A stretch of 64,000 bases of DNA from Carposina sasakii (GCA_014607495.2 CP053162.1:5691906-5755905); one strand, 5' to 3'. Positions 10,638 through 20,099 are shown, counted from the stretch's first letter. The notes: generated by a model from the sequence alone, not told the origin. Numbers and translations are program-made.

Positions 10638-11324
10638 ATGCGGCCAACGTGGATAATCCTCATAGCCTGCCTGACCCTAAGCGCAGCAGATTTTCTACAG
10701 TAGCAAGTATGACGACTTTGATGTGGAGCCACTGCTGGAGAACGACAGGATCCTGATGGGCTACACCAAGTGCTTTCTAGAGCAGGGACCTTGCACGCCG
10801 GATGCCAAGGATTTTAGGAGTAAGTGTTACGTGTTACTCAATTTAATGGTAATAGCGCGATGGGGGAAGTACTCGTACTAATATTCTTCAACTTAGTCAG
10901 CCTAAAAGTAGTATCCCTTATGTGTCTATTTTTTTTTAACAGAAAATCTATTTTCTCTGCTTTTATTGCACGTTAACTTCTTACGTAATCTATGTATATA
11001 CTTCATTTAAAAATCCAGAAAATCTTATGACTGAATGAATATATTAGGCACTGTTATAGTTGATCTTGAGGTAAACGTCGTCGCTTTCTAATACTTTACT
11101 GCTTTTTAATTTCAGAAGTGATACCAGAAGCACTAGAAACATCTTGTGGAAAATGCACTCCAAAACAGAAGCAGTTGATAAAGCAGGTCATCAGAGCCGT
11201 GATGGCAACGCACCCTGAGGCTTGGGCGGAGCTGGAAGACAAGTACGATCCTGACAAGAAGTACAGGGAGAACTTTGATAAGTTTTTGCGCAGAAAGATT
11301 AAATCGAACCAGAAGAAAGCATGA
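10638..11324 (+). CDS. CSP: chemosensory protein 2, two exons, 1-base frameshift in exon 1
   Basis: Second member of the OS-D/A10 family on the same strand as the first. Exons are 10638-10819 and 11116-11324. The donor is AGGA|GTAAGT and the acceptor TTTCAG|AA, and the intron is again phase 1 at the family position. The signal peptide is MRPTWIILIACLTLSAA. The mature part shows FDVEPLLENDRILMGYTKC, the first cysteine pair FLEQGPC, and the second pair SCGKC in exon 2. The C-terminus is Lys-rich (KIKSNQKKA). Reading from the ATG, the frame hits a stop at the TAG inside exon 1; one surplus T in the run 10691-10694 explains it, and the frame after it is open. All other family features are intact, so this is either a recent loss of function or a sequence error. 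It lies 120 bases upstream of the hAT fragment that borders the Polinton. Confidence 0.85.
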
Positions 11325-11444
11325 ACGAACGTAGAACACAAAGATTCTAATGTGATCAAAATTCATTGTTCTGTACCATTTTTGCGTTGACAATGATCGG
11401 AGAATTCACATACGAACGAAGTACCTAAAATAAATATTCATAAG

Positions 11445-11506
11445 CACTGGCGGCTCGACCTAAGGAGCGCTGGTGCAGAAGATTACAATCTATATTTCTC
11501 TATAGT
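11445..11506 (-). mobile_element. hAT MITE end fragment interrupted by the Polinton
   Basis: The sequence from CACTGGCGGCTCG through CTAAGGAGCGCTGGTGCAG and CAATCTATATTTCTCTATA matches the reverse complement of the right end of the hAT MITE at 33664-34075, apart from an internal gap of about 16 bases. The match stops where the Polinton terminal repeat begins. Confidence 0.8.
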
Positions 11507-11908
11507 AGTAGTACGGTATTGGGAAAGCTACCCCCCAAAGCTTTTCGTATCGCTTCGCTCACTACAAGCGGGGTGCTTTCCCAATAACAGAGTGGAACAG
11601 GGCCCTAACCAAGGTTTTCGCTTCGCTCACTACAAGCGGAGTGCTTTCCCATAACAGATATAAATTTTAAATAAACCGAACCTATTTTAAATGTGAATGC
11701 GACATTGTCAACATCAAAATCAGTACATGAAATAATTTAGTGGAACAGTGGCCCTAACCAAGGTTTTCGCTTCGCTCACTACAGCGGAGTGCTTTCCCAT
11801 TAACAGATATAAATTTTAATAAGCCGAACCTATTTAAATGTGAATGCGACAATTGTACAACATCAAAATCAGTACATGAAATAAATTTAGTGGAACAGGG
11901 CCCTAACC
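11507..11908 (+). repeat. left terminal inverted repeat of the Polinton
   Basis: About 400 bases, matched in inverted orientation by 27536-27945. An outer block (11507-11590) is followed by a tandem unit of about 148-150 bases that begins AGTGGAACAGGGCCCTAACC at 11591, 11739 and (partial) 11889. Each unit contains TTCGCTTCGCTCACTACA, and the ends differ from the right copy mainly by single-base indels. Confidence 0.92.
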
Positions 11909-11951
11909 TAACCCTATGCTTCGAACTGGGTGATCTGTTTTTAACGTGTAA

Positions 11952-11967
11952 GCAAGCATATGCTTGC
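11952..11967. repeat. 16-bp perfect palindrome inside the left end
   Basis: GCAAGCATATGCTTGC at 11952-11967 is self-complementary with no loop, 44 bases inside the inner edge of the left terminal repeat. The outer flanks also pair partly (CGTG around it). Confidence 0.7.
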
Positions 11968-12130
11968 GTGTAGTCATAATTGTTATGCGGTTGATTTTTA
12001 TTTAATTTTTATTTAATTATTAGGTTTATTCTTTTTTCAACTACTATTGAAAACCTGACAATATTAAAACCACTATCATTCAGTCAGACATAACTGAAGT
12101 TTTCAGTTATATATAAGTGAAAAGTCTATT

Positions 12131-12454
12131 CTAATTATCAGCTCGCTCCACTTGTTTTTGGTTTTCACATTCGCATAAATAACAAAAAGCGATCATCGGT
12201 AGTACTCCGTCTGGTTCGTCATAATCTTCTAATTTGTGATTCGTTGGGTGTCCGTTACATGGCGTAAAGTATGGAAGAATATCCTTGTCTTCGATCATGC
12301 TTTGGGGTAATAAACCATTTATATACCATTTTCTGATGTCGTTAGTGAGATATTTTAGAATAATCGATTTATCTAATGACTGAATAACTTCTTTACATAG
12401 TGTCATGTTTGTACTTGCATTAATAATATTTATTCGTACTTTGCGTCCAACCAC
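12131..12454 (-). CDS. unrecognised Polinton ORF, possible last exon
   Basis: An open frame of 107 codons on the minus strand points towards the left terminal repeat. The first in-frame ATG is at 12406, giving 91 residues. The longer frame begins exactly after ATATAAACACAG, a good splice acceptor, so this may be the final exon of a spliced gene whose upstream part was displaced by the LINE fragment at 12519-12560. The product is mixed acidic and basic, with a Cys cluster near its end (FCYLCEC) and the stretch LPYFTPCNG. There is no signal peptide or membrane segment. I do not recognise a family. It is transcribed divergently from the ATPase and is not one of the usual Polinton core genes, so it is a candidate accessory gene. 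Confidence 0.45.
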   Translation of the reverse strand: MVGRKVRINIINASTNMTLCKEVIQSLDKSIILKYLTNDIRKWYINGLLPQSMIEDKDILPYFTPCNGHPTNHKLEDYDEPDGVLPMIAFCYLCECENQKQVERADN

Positions 12455-12518
12455 CTGTGTTTATATTACGATAGTGAGAAGATATATGAGAATGAAATAC
12501 TTAATATAGATAATAAGG

Positions 12519-12560
12519 GAGCCCTACGTCCAGCAACGGACTGCAATAGGCTAATGAAGA
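12519..12560 (+). repeat. short LINE 3'-end fragment
   Basis: GCCCTACGTCCAGCAACGG followed by ACTGCAATAGGCTAATGA matches the 3' end signature of the LINE family seen at 9975-10170 in reverse orientation. It lies between the divergent ORF at 12131-12454 and the ATPase. Confidence 0.65.
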
Positions 12561-12634
12561 TATATAATAATATAACAAAAAATAATATGCATCATTCCCC
12601 TATTATCAACCATATTGGTAAGAAGACAATCATT

Positions 12635-13327
12635 ATGAAATTTGTAAAGCAACCTCAAACATTAAGCGTTAAAAACATTTGTGTTGAACCGCAAAATGTA
12701 AGTCATCGTCATAACAAACTATTGCCGAATACAATTCGTTGTATTATTTGTGGGCCTTCGAATTGTGGGAAGACTAATTTAATGATTGGTTTAATTTTAC
12801 ATGAAAATGGGTTGAAGTTCAATAATATTTATGTTTATTTTTCCAAAACTCTTTATCAACCAAAGTATATTTTTTCTTGAATCAGTTTTGAAAAGAGTGT
12901 CTGGTGTATCATTTCTTAAGTTTAGTGAAATGATCAAGTACTAAGTACACATGATGCCAAACCTCATTCTGTAATAATATTTGATGATATTGCTTGTGAA
13001 AATCAAAGCAATGTTCGAGATTATTTTGCAATGGGTAGACATAAAAATATAGATTCCTTCTATTTAAATCAAACTTACAGTAAAATTCCTAAACAACTAA
13101 TTAGGGATAATACTATTTTAATTATTATTTTTTAAGCAAGACGAAATCAACATGAAACATATATATGATGAACATGCTTACACAGATATGACGTGGTTTG
13201 AGTTTCGGAAAAATGTGTGCAAAAATTTGGGAGAAACACATATAATTACTTAGTAATCAACAAAGATTGTAGCAAGAACAAAGGATGCTATCGTAATAAA
13301 TTCGATACTTTTGTAGTCTTTGATTGA
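12635..13327 (+). pseudogene. Polinton packaging ATPase (FtsK/A32-like), frameshifted
   Basis: In Polintons and related double-jelly-roll viruses this ATPase is thought to drive DNA into the capsid. A Walker A motif GPSNCGKT is seen near 12751-12774 and a Walker B motif VIIFDDIA near 12977-13000, followed by conserved QTYSKIPKQLIRDN. ATG at 12635 (MKFVKQPQTL) is taken as the start because the residues before it look unrelated; an in-frame ATG also exists at 12554. The frame breaks at the T run near 12868-12873, again near 12940 and near 13133, and the last segment ends at the stop 13325-13327. With at least three breaks no full-length protein can be made as written. It is first in the plus-strand gene row. 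Confidence 0.88.
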
Positions 13328-13444
13328 TATTTACATATTTATTATGTACATAAATATATATATATATTATATATTATATGAATGTTTTATTCTTACCATA
13401 TTATTATCAATTGACACACGGTAGATAGCATAACAAATTTCAAA

Positions 13445-14379
13445 ATGGAACAATCATTAAAACATAAAATTGTGAACGCTGCTGAAGCTGTAAAGAGAAA
13501 AGTTCGCAAAATGCGTGACCTCGAAATGGATCGTAACAAAACATTGGAATCGGTCTTCAAACCTGTAACAGATCCTCTTAACGAAATTGTTCAACACAAA
13601 TACAACACAAAGGTTTATAAGAAATTAAGTGAACCCTTAATGTCATCAAAAATGGAGGATGAGAACAAGTCGGTTATGAATAAACATTAAAAAGAAAATC
13701 AAGCATCACTATGACGATTATGCAACAGAGGAAGAAGAAATTAATAACGATGAAACTGATGATGAAACTTCTGACGGAAATGAATCTTTTAAGTCTATGG
13801 ATTCTTATGTTTGGAAAAAATACATCAACGTGGTCTTTCTTCTGAGGTACTAGATAACGTACCTTTTGGAGTAAGAATTACGAAGGGAAAATTAATGCTT
13901 GTTCGAGTCCAATCGAATTTAATGATATAGTATTGCTGTAGCAGGAAAGACGTATGAAACTACATCAGGCTTAAAACAACTTTTGCTCAAGAAAAACCCC
14001 TGATCTAAGTATTATAACAAGTAACGATTTTAAAAAATATAAGACGATGTTAATAGATACTAATGCACATCGACGAGACTATGATCCAGAAAAACCTATA
14101 AAAAGTAATAAGGGTCAGAAGTACTTGCAAATTATTAAACCACTATTCCGTATGAGTAAAGAGTCACCTAGTACTATCACACAAAGGAAAGGAGAAGGTT
14201 TACCTATTCAGAAGCAATGGAAGAAAAATGTAGATTTTGTATATTGGGATGATCCGAACGAACTTGTTGATAGGTTAAAGTTGTTGATTGCATCCAAAGA
14301 TGCTGGTAACACTGGACTAGATAACGAAATAATATCTATTGTAGAAGAATTACGTGGAAGTGGTATTGTCAATCAATAA
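13445..14379 (+). pseudogene. conserved Polinton protein of unknown function, frameshifted
   Basis: Starts at ATG 13445 (MEQSLKHKIVNAAEAV), with a Lys/Arg-rich helical N-terminus, then an acidic low-complexity stretch around 13725-13795, and a C-terminal block ending VYWDDPNELVDRLKLL...EIISIVEELRGSG. This C-terminal block, together with an ITSNDFKKYK segment near 14020, is one I associate with a protein common in insect Polintons; its function is not established. The reading frame is broken between 13690 and 14046 (at least three shifts), while the last 110 codons (14047-14379) are open. It sits between the ATPase and a fibre-like gene. It has no transmembrane or signal sequence. It may be a structural or core protein, but that is a guess. 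Confidence 0.75.
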
Positions 14380-14443
14380 ATGATGATGTAAAACTTAGTT
14401 TAGTTCACTTTACTTTCAACCTTTCAGCTTATTTAATCTCAAC

Positions 14444-14820
14444 ATGAATATCGATAAATTCGGACACCACGTTCATAAAAGAATGCGATTTATGGACATG
14501 ATTGTAAATGAAAATAATAATAATAATAATATACTGAAATCGGAAAATGGAGAATTTAATTTAAAATCAACAAGATTGAGGGGTGTAAAAATGCCTATTG
14601 AATCAGATGACATTGTAAACAAAGAATATGTTGACAAATTGTGTCAAAATTTTACACGAAGGAGGAAGTTGACTCTTTGCTTAACAATTCATCTGCAAAT
14701 ATTTTACATAACATTGAAACAATGATAAAAGCTTTAAAAGCATCAATACCGCATCTTATCGAACAGTATCTTCAGAATATTTACAGTAACACGAACATGG
14801 ATCGAGTTAGACCATCATAA
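14444..14820 (+). pseudogene. small fibre-like Polinton protein, one frameshift
   Basis: Starts at ATG 14444 (MNIDKFGHHVHKRMRF), contains an Asn run (about residues 25-30), then GEFNLKSTRLRGVKMP followed by DDIVNKEYVDKL, and a C-terminal helical segment (NILHNIETMIKALKAS) that could form a coiled coil. The pattern 'small loop, P, about six residues, VNKEYVD' resembles the repeat that closes shaft units in phage tail-fibre proteins, so a trimeric fibre or spike role is a reasonable but unproven guess. One base is missing near 14650; the downstream frame then runs to the stop at 14818-14820. That stop (TAA) shares its last base with the ATG of the integrase. Confidence 0.65.
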
Positions 14821-15755
14821 TGATAAAACAACAAGTTGTAAATGAATTCATAAAGCTGCGCGAAAGAATTTCATTCGAAGGTCCTGTTATGTTGAAAGGA
14901 ATTGATGACTTATGGCAAGCTGATTTGATTGATTTCCAAGATTTAAAAAAGTTTAACTCAGGATTTAATTATATTTTAGTTGTGATCGATTGTTTCTCAA
15001 ATTTTGCTTGGACAATACCGGTAAAATCAAAAACTAAAACCGAAATCTCAAATGCCTTCGCAAGCATATTACAAAAATATCATCGTCATCCTAATTATCT
15101 ACAAACTGATAAGGGAACAGAGTTCTATAATGATGTTTTTAGAAGGTTGCTATTGTCTGTAAATATTAAACATTATTCAACTTATTCGACTAAAAAGGCG
15201 TCTATAGTTTGAACGATTTATTAAAACATTAAAAAATAACTTATTTAAAAATTTAGTCTAAATGGAAATTATAAATGGGTAGGTAAGCAGCTGAACGATG
15301 TAATGTATACATATAATAACACAAAACATAGCACCACCAACTTCAAACCATCAGATGTCGATATTTCCAACACGGTACTAGTAATGAAAATATTATAAAT
15401 CTCAAAATAAAAACAAGAAGAATAATTTCAAAAAATAAGTTTGATGTTGGTGATTATGTTCGTATTAGTAAATATAAAAATGTTTTTGAAAAGGGTACAC
15501 ACCAAACTGGTCAACGGAAATATTTACAATCAAAAAAGTTAATAATACCTGCCCTATAACTTATTTAATAGAAGACCAACAAAAGCACCTATATTAGGTG
15601 CTTTTTATGAACAAGAACTTCAAAAAAACTAAATATTATAATATTTATTTAATAGAGAGAGTTATTAAAAAGAAAGGTATAAATTATTTGTGAAGTGGCT
15701 TGGTCTAAACAATGATAGTAATAGCTGGATTGATAAAAATGCTACAGTAAATTAA
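14820..15755 (+). pseudogene. Polinton integrase with C-terminal chromodomain, frameshifted
   Basis: Retroviral-type DDE integrase, which would join the transposon ends to target DNA. The first catalytic Asp lies in WQADLIDF, the second in LQTDKGTEF, and the Glu lies in the helix just after the frame break at 15208-15212, in the shifted frame (VERF). After the core, a region with GDYVRISKYKN is typical of the SH3-like C-terminal domain. The last segment (about 15640-15752) is a chromodomain, with YLIERVIKKKG, VKWLG and SWID, which may guide integration to marked chromatin. The N-terminal zinc-binding HHCC domain is not seen; the start at 14820 gives a short N-terminus. At least four frame breaks follow 15208. 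An AATAAA is present directly after the end. Confidence 0.9.
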
Positions 15756-15812
15756 TAAAAGCCTGTATATATTTAACATATAATTAAATGTTCTAACATT
15801 AGTTATTAGACA

Positions 15813-16530
15813 ATGCGTGGTGGAGGACTTGTTTAACACAATCATAAATAATCTAACCATTTGAAGCACATTTACCTGGATACAACTATTGTGGACCAGG
15901 AACCAGATTACAAGAACGCTTATTGCGCGGAGATAAAGGAATTAACGCGTTAGATGAGGCTTGTAAGCAACACGATATTGCTTATAATAATCCAGATTTA
16001 CCCGTGAGACATAAAGCAGACTTAGTACTGCTTAATATGGCTAAACACGCTTAAAATCGAAAGATGCAGGTAAAGGGGAAAACTTGCATCATGGTTAGTG
16101 AGTAAAGTAATGAAAACGAAATTAAAGATGGGAGCGGGTGTTAAGTCATTTAAAGAATTAGTATCAAATATACGATCTCAAATTCGAAAAAAGAAACCTA
16201 AAAATACAAACACAGCTATAAAGTATGCATATTTAGCTGCTAAGAAACTTTTCCCTAATAAACATAAAATCCGAGTACCACGAATCATTCCTTTACCCAA
16301 AACAGGAGGAATTCTTCCTCTAATACCGATATTTGCGGGATTATCAGCTTAGGAAGTTTGGCAGGAGGAGCAGCAACGTTAGCTCGTACCATCAACGATA
16401 TTCGACAAAATCGTCAGGGACCTGAATCGCAACGAAAGGAAACAATATCAATAGGCAAAGGTTTATACATCAAACCGTACAAAAAAGGAAGCGGATTATT
16501 TGTAAATTGTTCAAAAAAAATCACGAGGCT
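15813..16530 (+). pseudogene. Polinton minor capsid protein with PLA2-like domain
   Basis: The start ATG at 15813 (MRGGGL) is followed by a phospholipase A2-like domain: a calcium-loop type YCGPGT near 15888-15905 and the catalytic helix DEACKQHDIAY near 15954-15986, with the active His-Asp pair. Parvovirus capsid proteins carry the same kind of domain for membrane passage during entry, and this suggests a similar role here. The C-terminal part (16098-16530) is basic (SQIRKKKPKN), then has a Pro/Gly-rich hydrophobic stretch PLIPIFAGLSA and a second basic tail IKPYKKGSG. The frame is broken near 15834, 15879, 16049 and 16352, so it is not functional as written. The boundary with the protease is blurred and is placed by the protease's N-terminal motif. 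Confidence 0.82.
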
Positions 16531-16895
16531 ACCCAAGCGTGCTTTGAGTAATATAGATATTCTGAAGTATACAAAAAATATTCATATTTTCGCGGAGTGT
16601 TCATGAAAGATCAGTTACCACCAAAAGTAAAACGCACGAATGCGGAATTGTCCATTTAGATAATCAATTAATATGGTACTCATTGGGTAAGCTTACGTCA
16701 AAGTTAATAATTATTGTGAAATATTTCGATAGTTTTGGTAATCTGAAACCACCAACAGAACTAGTTCAGTATCTCGAGAATAACAATATTTTATATAATT
16801 ATAATAGATATCAAAACTTTAATGAAGTTAACTGTGGACATTTATGTATAAAATTTCTAGAAAGATTTTGGAATAAACAGCAAACGTCTATATAA
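16530..16895 (+). pseudogene. Polinton adenain-like cysteine protease, frameshifted
   Basis: C5/Ulp1-fold protease thought to process capsid precursors. The N-terminal motif is LPKRALSNIDILKY, then ECGIVHLDN. The catalytic His is in GTHWV (16675-16689, in a frame different from its flanks), the Asp-type position in YFDSFG near 16723-16740, and the catalytic Cys in CGHLCIKF near 16840-16865. The C-terminal 70 codons are open to the stop at 16893-16895. Frame shifts near 16598, 16655 and 16690 break the upper half. No confident start codon can be chosen because the junction with the minor capsid gene is rearranged by indels. It lies 34 bases before the penton-like gene. Confidence 0.85.
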
Positions 16896-16929
16896 GTTAA
16901 TCTTTGTTATTTTATTTAACATTTTCACA

Positions 16930-17604
16930 ATGACCTTTACTCTATCCATAACTGGAAACTCATCTGTCTTATCCACGTTTTATTCACCCACTCTTCAACT
17001 TGATGGTGAATATGAATGTGCTCTAGTGTACTTGTCTACGTTTAATTCTATTCCAAATATTGACAGTAGAAATAATAAATTTTATTATGACAAAAATAAT
17101 TATTATTGAAATTCCAGAAGGAGTGTACGAACTTCAAGATATTAATGATTACATAAAAAGTAATATTAAAGATGCATCTTTTCATTTAAATTTGTAACAA
17201 TAATACATTGAAAACATCTATATTTTGCACTAAGGATGTTCATTTTGAGAAAAATAATTCACTTGGATCATTGTTGGGTTTTGACAAACAGTCTCTCAAA
17301 GCTAATATAATACATGTGTCACATCTTCCTGTAAAATTTTATCAACGACAGTGGTAAGGGTTGTGAATGTGATATAGTAAGCGGATCATTCATTAACGGA
17401 GAACCTAGTCATATTATTTATGAGTTCGCTCCAAACGTGCCACTTGGATATAGAATCATAGAAGTTCCTAAAAATATTATTTATTTTCCAATCAATCAAA
17501 ACAACATTAATAGTGTTAATATCAGGTTGTTGGATATAAACAATAATTTAGTTAATTTAAGGGGTGAGGAAGTACAACTTTATTTACATCTCAAAAAAAA
17601 ATGA
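16930..17604 (+). pseudogene. Polinton penton-like minor capsid protein, frameshifted
   Basis: The start at ATG 16930 (MTFTLSITGNSSVLS) and the end at stop TGA 17602-17604 give an expected length of about 225 residues, usual for the single-jelly-roll minor capsid (penton) protein of Polintons. Conserved pieces seen: EYECALVYLSTFNSIPN, IPEGVYELQDINDYIK, GSLLGFDKQS, PPGYRI-like VPLGYRIIEVPKNIIYFP, and a final LRGEEVQLYLHLK. It would sit at the capsid five-fold vertices. Frame breaks occur near 17100, 17193 and 17340. The stop codon overlaps the ATG of the next gene (ATGA at 17601-17604). Confidence 0.8.
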
Positions 17605-18957
17605 TAGTCTATAATAAAATATGTAAGTTCAAAAAGTAAAAAGTTCAGTTCACATCAAGGTATCTCAAAAGGAACACCTAAACCTAAAATTCAACTTACT
17701 CAGGAAAACATAAAACTTTCTCAAACAAATCGGATTGATAAAATGAACATGTTGGATATATTGTCGACCCCAGCCTATGATAATACAGTGGACAGCATCG
17801 AATTTCATTCTTATAAAACCATATATAACTAGTTTCAACAGGAACGATGAGATTCGCATACCTATTAATCAACAAGATTTATACATATTACCATCAGCGA
17901 GTACATTATATTTGGAAGGCAAAGTTATTGTAAACAAAAAAGATAACAAAGACGTAGCTACGAGTGTTCATTTTACAAATAATCCTTTGCTTTACTTCTT
18001 TCAAGAAATTCGGTATGAGCTAAATGGTATAGAAATTGATAAAATAAAGAACGCAGGTATCACTACTACTATGAAATCATTACTTTCTATGAATGAAAAC
18101 GAGTCAAGAATGTCTAAAGCTTGGGGGTGGGATATTGATGGTACGAAAAATGTAAATTCTGGTTATTTTTCTGCTTCTATACCCCTCTCTTATATTCTCG
18201 GATTCGCTGAAGATTACAAAAAAGTTATAATAACTGCAAACATGAATTAATCTTGTTGAGAAGTAATACTAACCTGAACGCTGTGAAACTGAGCACAGGT
18301 GAAGTATTAGACGATATCGAAATCACCAAAATTATCTGGCGTGTTCCACATGTTAAGGTATCTGATAGGGAAAAACTTAATTTGTTAAAAGTTTTAGACA
18401 AAGACAGATCCATACAATTAGTGTTCAGAAATTGGGATCTATACGAATATCCTTTATTACCAAAAACCACAAAACATACGTGGTCTCTTAAAACTTCAAC
18501 TCAAATCGAAAAACCTAGATATGTCATAATAGGTTTGCAAACTAACAGGAAAAATAATGCGAGTGCAGATATGTCTCGTTTTGATCATTGTAATTTACGG
18601 GAGGTCAAGGTTTATCTTAATTCGACTTATTTTCCATATGAAAACCTTAATGTAAGTTTTTCTAAAGATAATGTTGGTTTATTATACGAGCAATATGTTA
18701 AATTTCAACAGTCCTACTTCGGACGTCGCATGGAACCTTTACTTAACCTCAAACAATTTAAGGATATTGCTCCGTTGTTTGTTATCGATTGTTCTAGACA
18801 AGTAGATAACTTGAAGACGGGAGCTGTAGTGGACGTAAGAGTAGAAATAGAGAGTGATACTGATTTACCCGATAATACTTCAGCTTACTGTCTTATCCTT
18901 AATGATTGCATAGTCGAGTATAAACCATTGAGCAGTCTAGTCAAGAAAATATCATGA
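17601..18957 (+). pseudogene. Polinton major capsid protein (double jelly-roll), frameshifted
   Basis: Largest structural gene of the element and the reason Polintons are linked to double-jelly-roll viruses. The putative start at 17601 overlaps the previous stop. Conserved stretches: NDEIRIPINQQDLYILPS, YFFQEIRYELNGIEID, IPLSYILGFAEDYKK, WRVPHVKVSDREK, YVKFQQSYFGRR and, at the end, TSAYCLILNDCIVEYKPL. The frame breaks near 17640, at the A run 17812-17815 and near 18243. The two long open parts are 17823-18250 and 18253-18957. No signal peptide. Total length (about 450 codons) is within the usual range for the family, so the gene is decayed by small indels rather than truncated. Its stop TGA overlaps the next ATG (18954-18957). 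Confidence 0.88.
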
Positions 18958-19406
18958 CTCCTGATATAAAAATAGTTGATATCCAAGGATTTAAAGATTT
19001 AAACAATAAATTTATCATAAAAGAGATGGCGATAGCTACTCCGTGTTATACACAGACATTTTTAATTAAACCGCCGTATTCGTTTAACTACTTATCTTTA
19101 CAAGAAAAAAAGCAAGTGAAATGGTTAGAAAGAAATCGTGGCATTTATTGGAGTGAGGGACACATTGATTATAGAGAATTTAAACGTATTATCTCACCAT
19201 ACTTACAGCATAAAACAGTTTTAATGAAAGGTGGGGAAAAAATAAAGTGGTTGACGGAATTGACACCAAAATGTAATCCACAAGATGTTGGAGAAAAGGG
19301 GTGTAGTAATTTATTACAATTATGTAACCAATATTGTAAAGATTATGATTTTAATTGTATTTTTCACACAAAGCACTGTGCTTTAAAAAATGTACTTGTG
19401 TATTAA
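18954..19406 (+). CDS. Polinton Cys-rich ORF, possible nuclease-fold protein
   Basis: Intact frame of 150 codons whose ATG overlaps the stop of the major capsid gene by ATGA, so it was probably expressed from the same transcript. The N-terminal half has FKDLNNKFIIKEMAI and a conserved-looking KPPYSFNYLSLQEKKQVKWL; the C-terminal part has a His/Cys-rich pattern (C-x6-C, CNQYCKDYDFNC, HTKHCALKN). Proteins with this layout are frequent in insect and cnidarian genomes next to such elements, and I recall them being compared with RNase H-fold exonucleases; this is from memory and unproven here. There are no membrane segments. It is one of the few plus-strand Polinton genes without a frame break. 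Confidence 0.65.
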   Translation: MTPDIKIVDIQGFKDLNNKFIIKEMAIATPCYTQTFLIKPPYSFNYLSLQEKKQVKWLERNRGIYWSEGHIDYREFKRIISPYLQHKTVLMKGGEKIKWLTELTPKCNPQDVGEKGCSNLLQLCNQYCKDYDFNCIFHTKHCALKNVLVY

Positions 19407-19502
19407 AAAATGGTACATCGAAAATAAAAATATCCTCGAATTCGATTAAGTAATGAAAAATAAATATTATATATAATTGAGTTATCTATGTGTTTGATTT
19501 AA

Positions 19503-19710
19503 GCCCACAGCAAACAGAAGACGTAATTAACATGCGTTAGAGCGTTAAAGCATTCCAACCGCGTTGTGTTGTATTGAACTAGGCTATACCTATCCTGTCA
19601 AACAGAACGATACGCGATGCTCTAACACAGCGTTATGAAACGGATGAACGGTATGAATAAAACGCTAACACTGTACCGCGTGTTAATAACGTTCTATTTT
19701 GCTGACGTCT
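19503..19710. mobile_element. TTAA-flanked MITE (piggyBac-like) inside the Polinton
   Basis: A 208-bp segment flanked by TTAA at 19499-19502 and 19711-19714. The ends are imperfect inverted repeats: left GCCCACAGCAAACAGAAGAC, right (reversed) AGACGTCAGCAAAATAGAAC, with both continuing ATTAACA(T/C)GCG. TTAA duplication is characteristic of piggyBac-type transposases. No coding capacity. Confidence 0.65.
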
Positions 19711-19926
19711 TTAACTAAATCACGACTATCAATAAAGATTAATGTATGGTGTGTATAGGATTTGAACATAAGACATGATAGCGAGACATTCATCTTTATC
19801 ATTAGTAGGGATTTATTAAGATTAATAAAATACCAAATTATATAACTTATCCAAATACTTTATTCACTAGACATATAGATTATGAGAAAATTATAAACAG
19901 AATTCCTTTTTTACAATTAAACTGTC

Positions 19927-20088
19927 TTAAAAACCTACACTATAACCACAAATTTTTTTAGAAATTTTGCTAACCAAACTCTCCGCACTGTCTATGATTT
20001 CGTCGTACCCTTCGTCTGCAACATATTGTGCGTTTAAAAGTATATTTTCACTATCAATTTCTTGATCTTCATAATCATTTATGTTCAT
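19927..20088 (-). CDS. short unrecognised Polinton ORF (53 aa)
   Basis: Minus-strand frame from ATG 20088 to TAA 19927-19929. The product is acidic at the N-terminus (MNINDYEDQEIDSENILL) and ends with KISKKICGYSVGF. It starts 11 bases after the stop of the ORF at 20100-20330 and has the same direction, so the two could share a transcript. Too short to judge from length alone, but the frame is intact and the composition unlike the AT-rich surroundings. Function unknown. Confidence 0.4.
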   Translation of the reverse strand: MNINDYEDQEIDSENILLNAQYVADEGYDEIIDSAESLVSKISKKICGYSVGF

Positions 20089-20099
20089 AATTTTTATTA

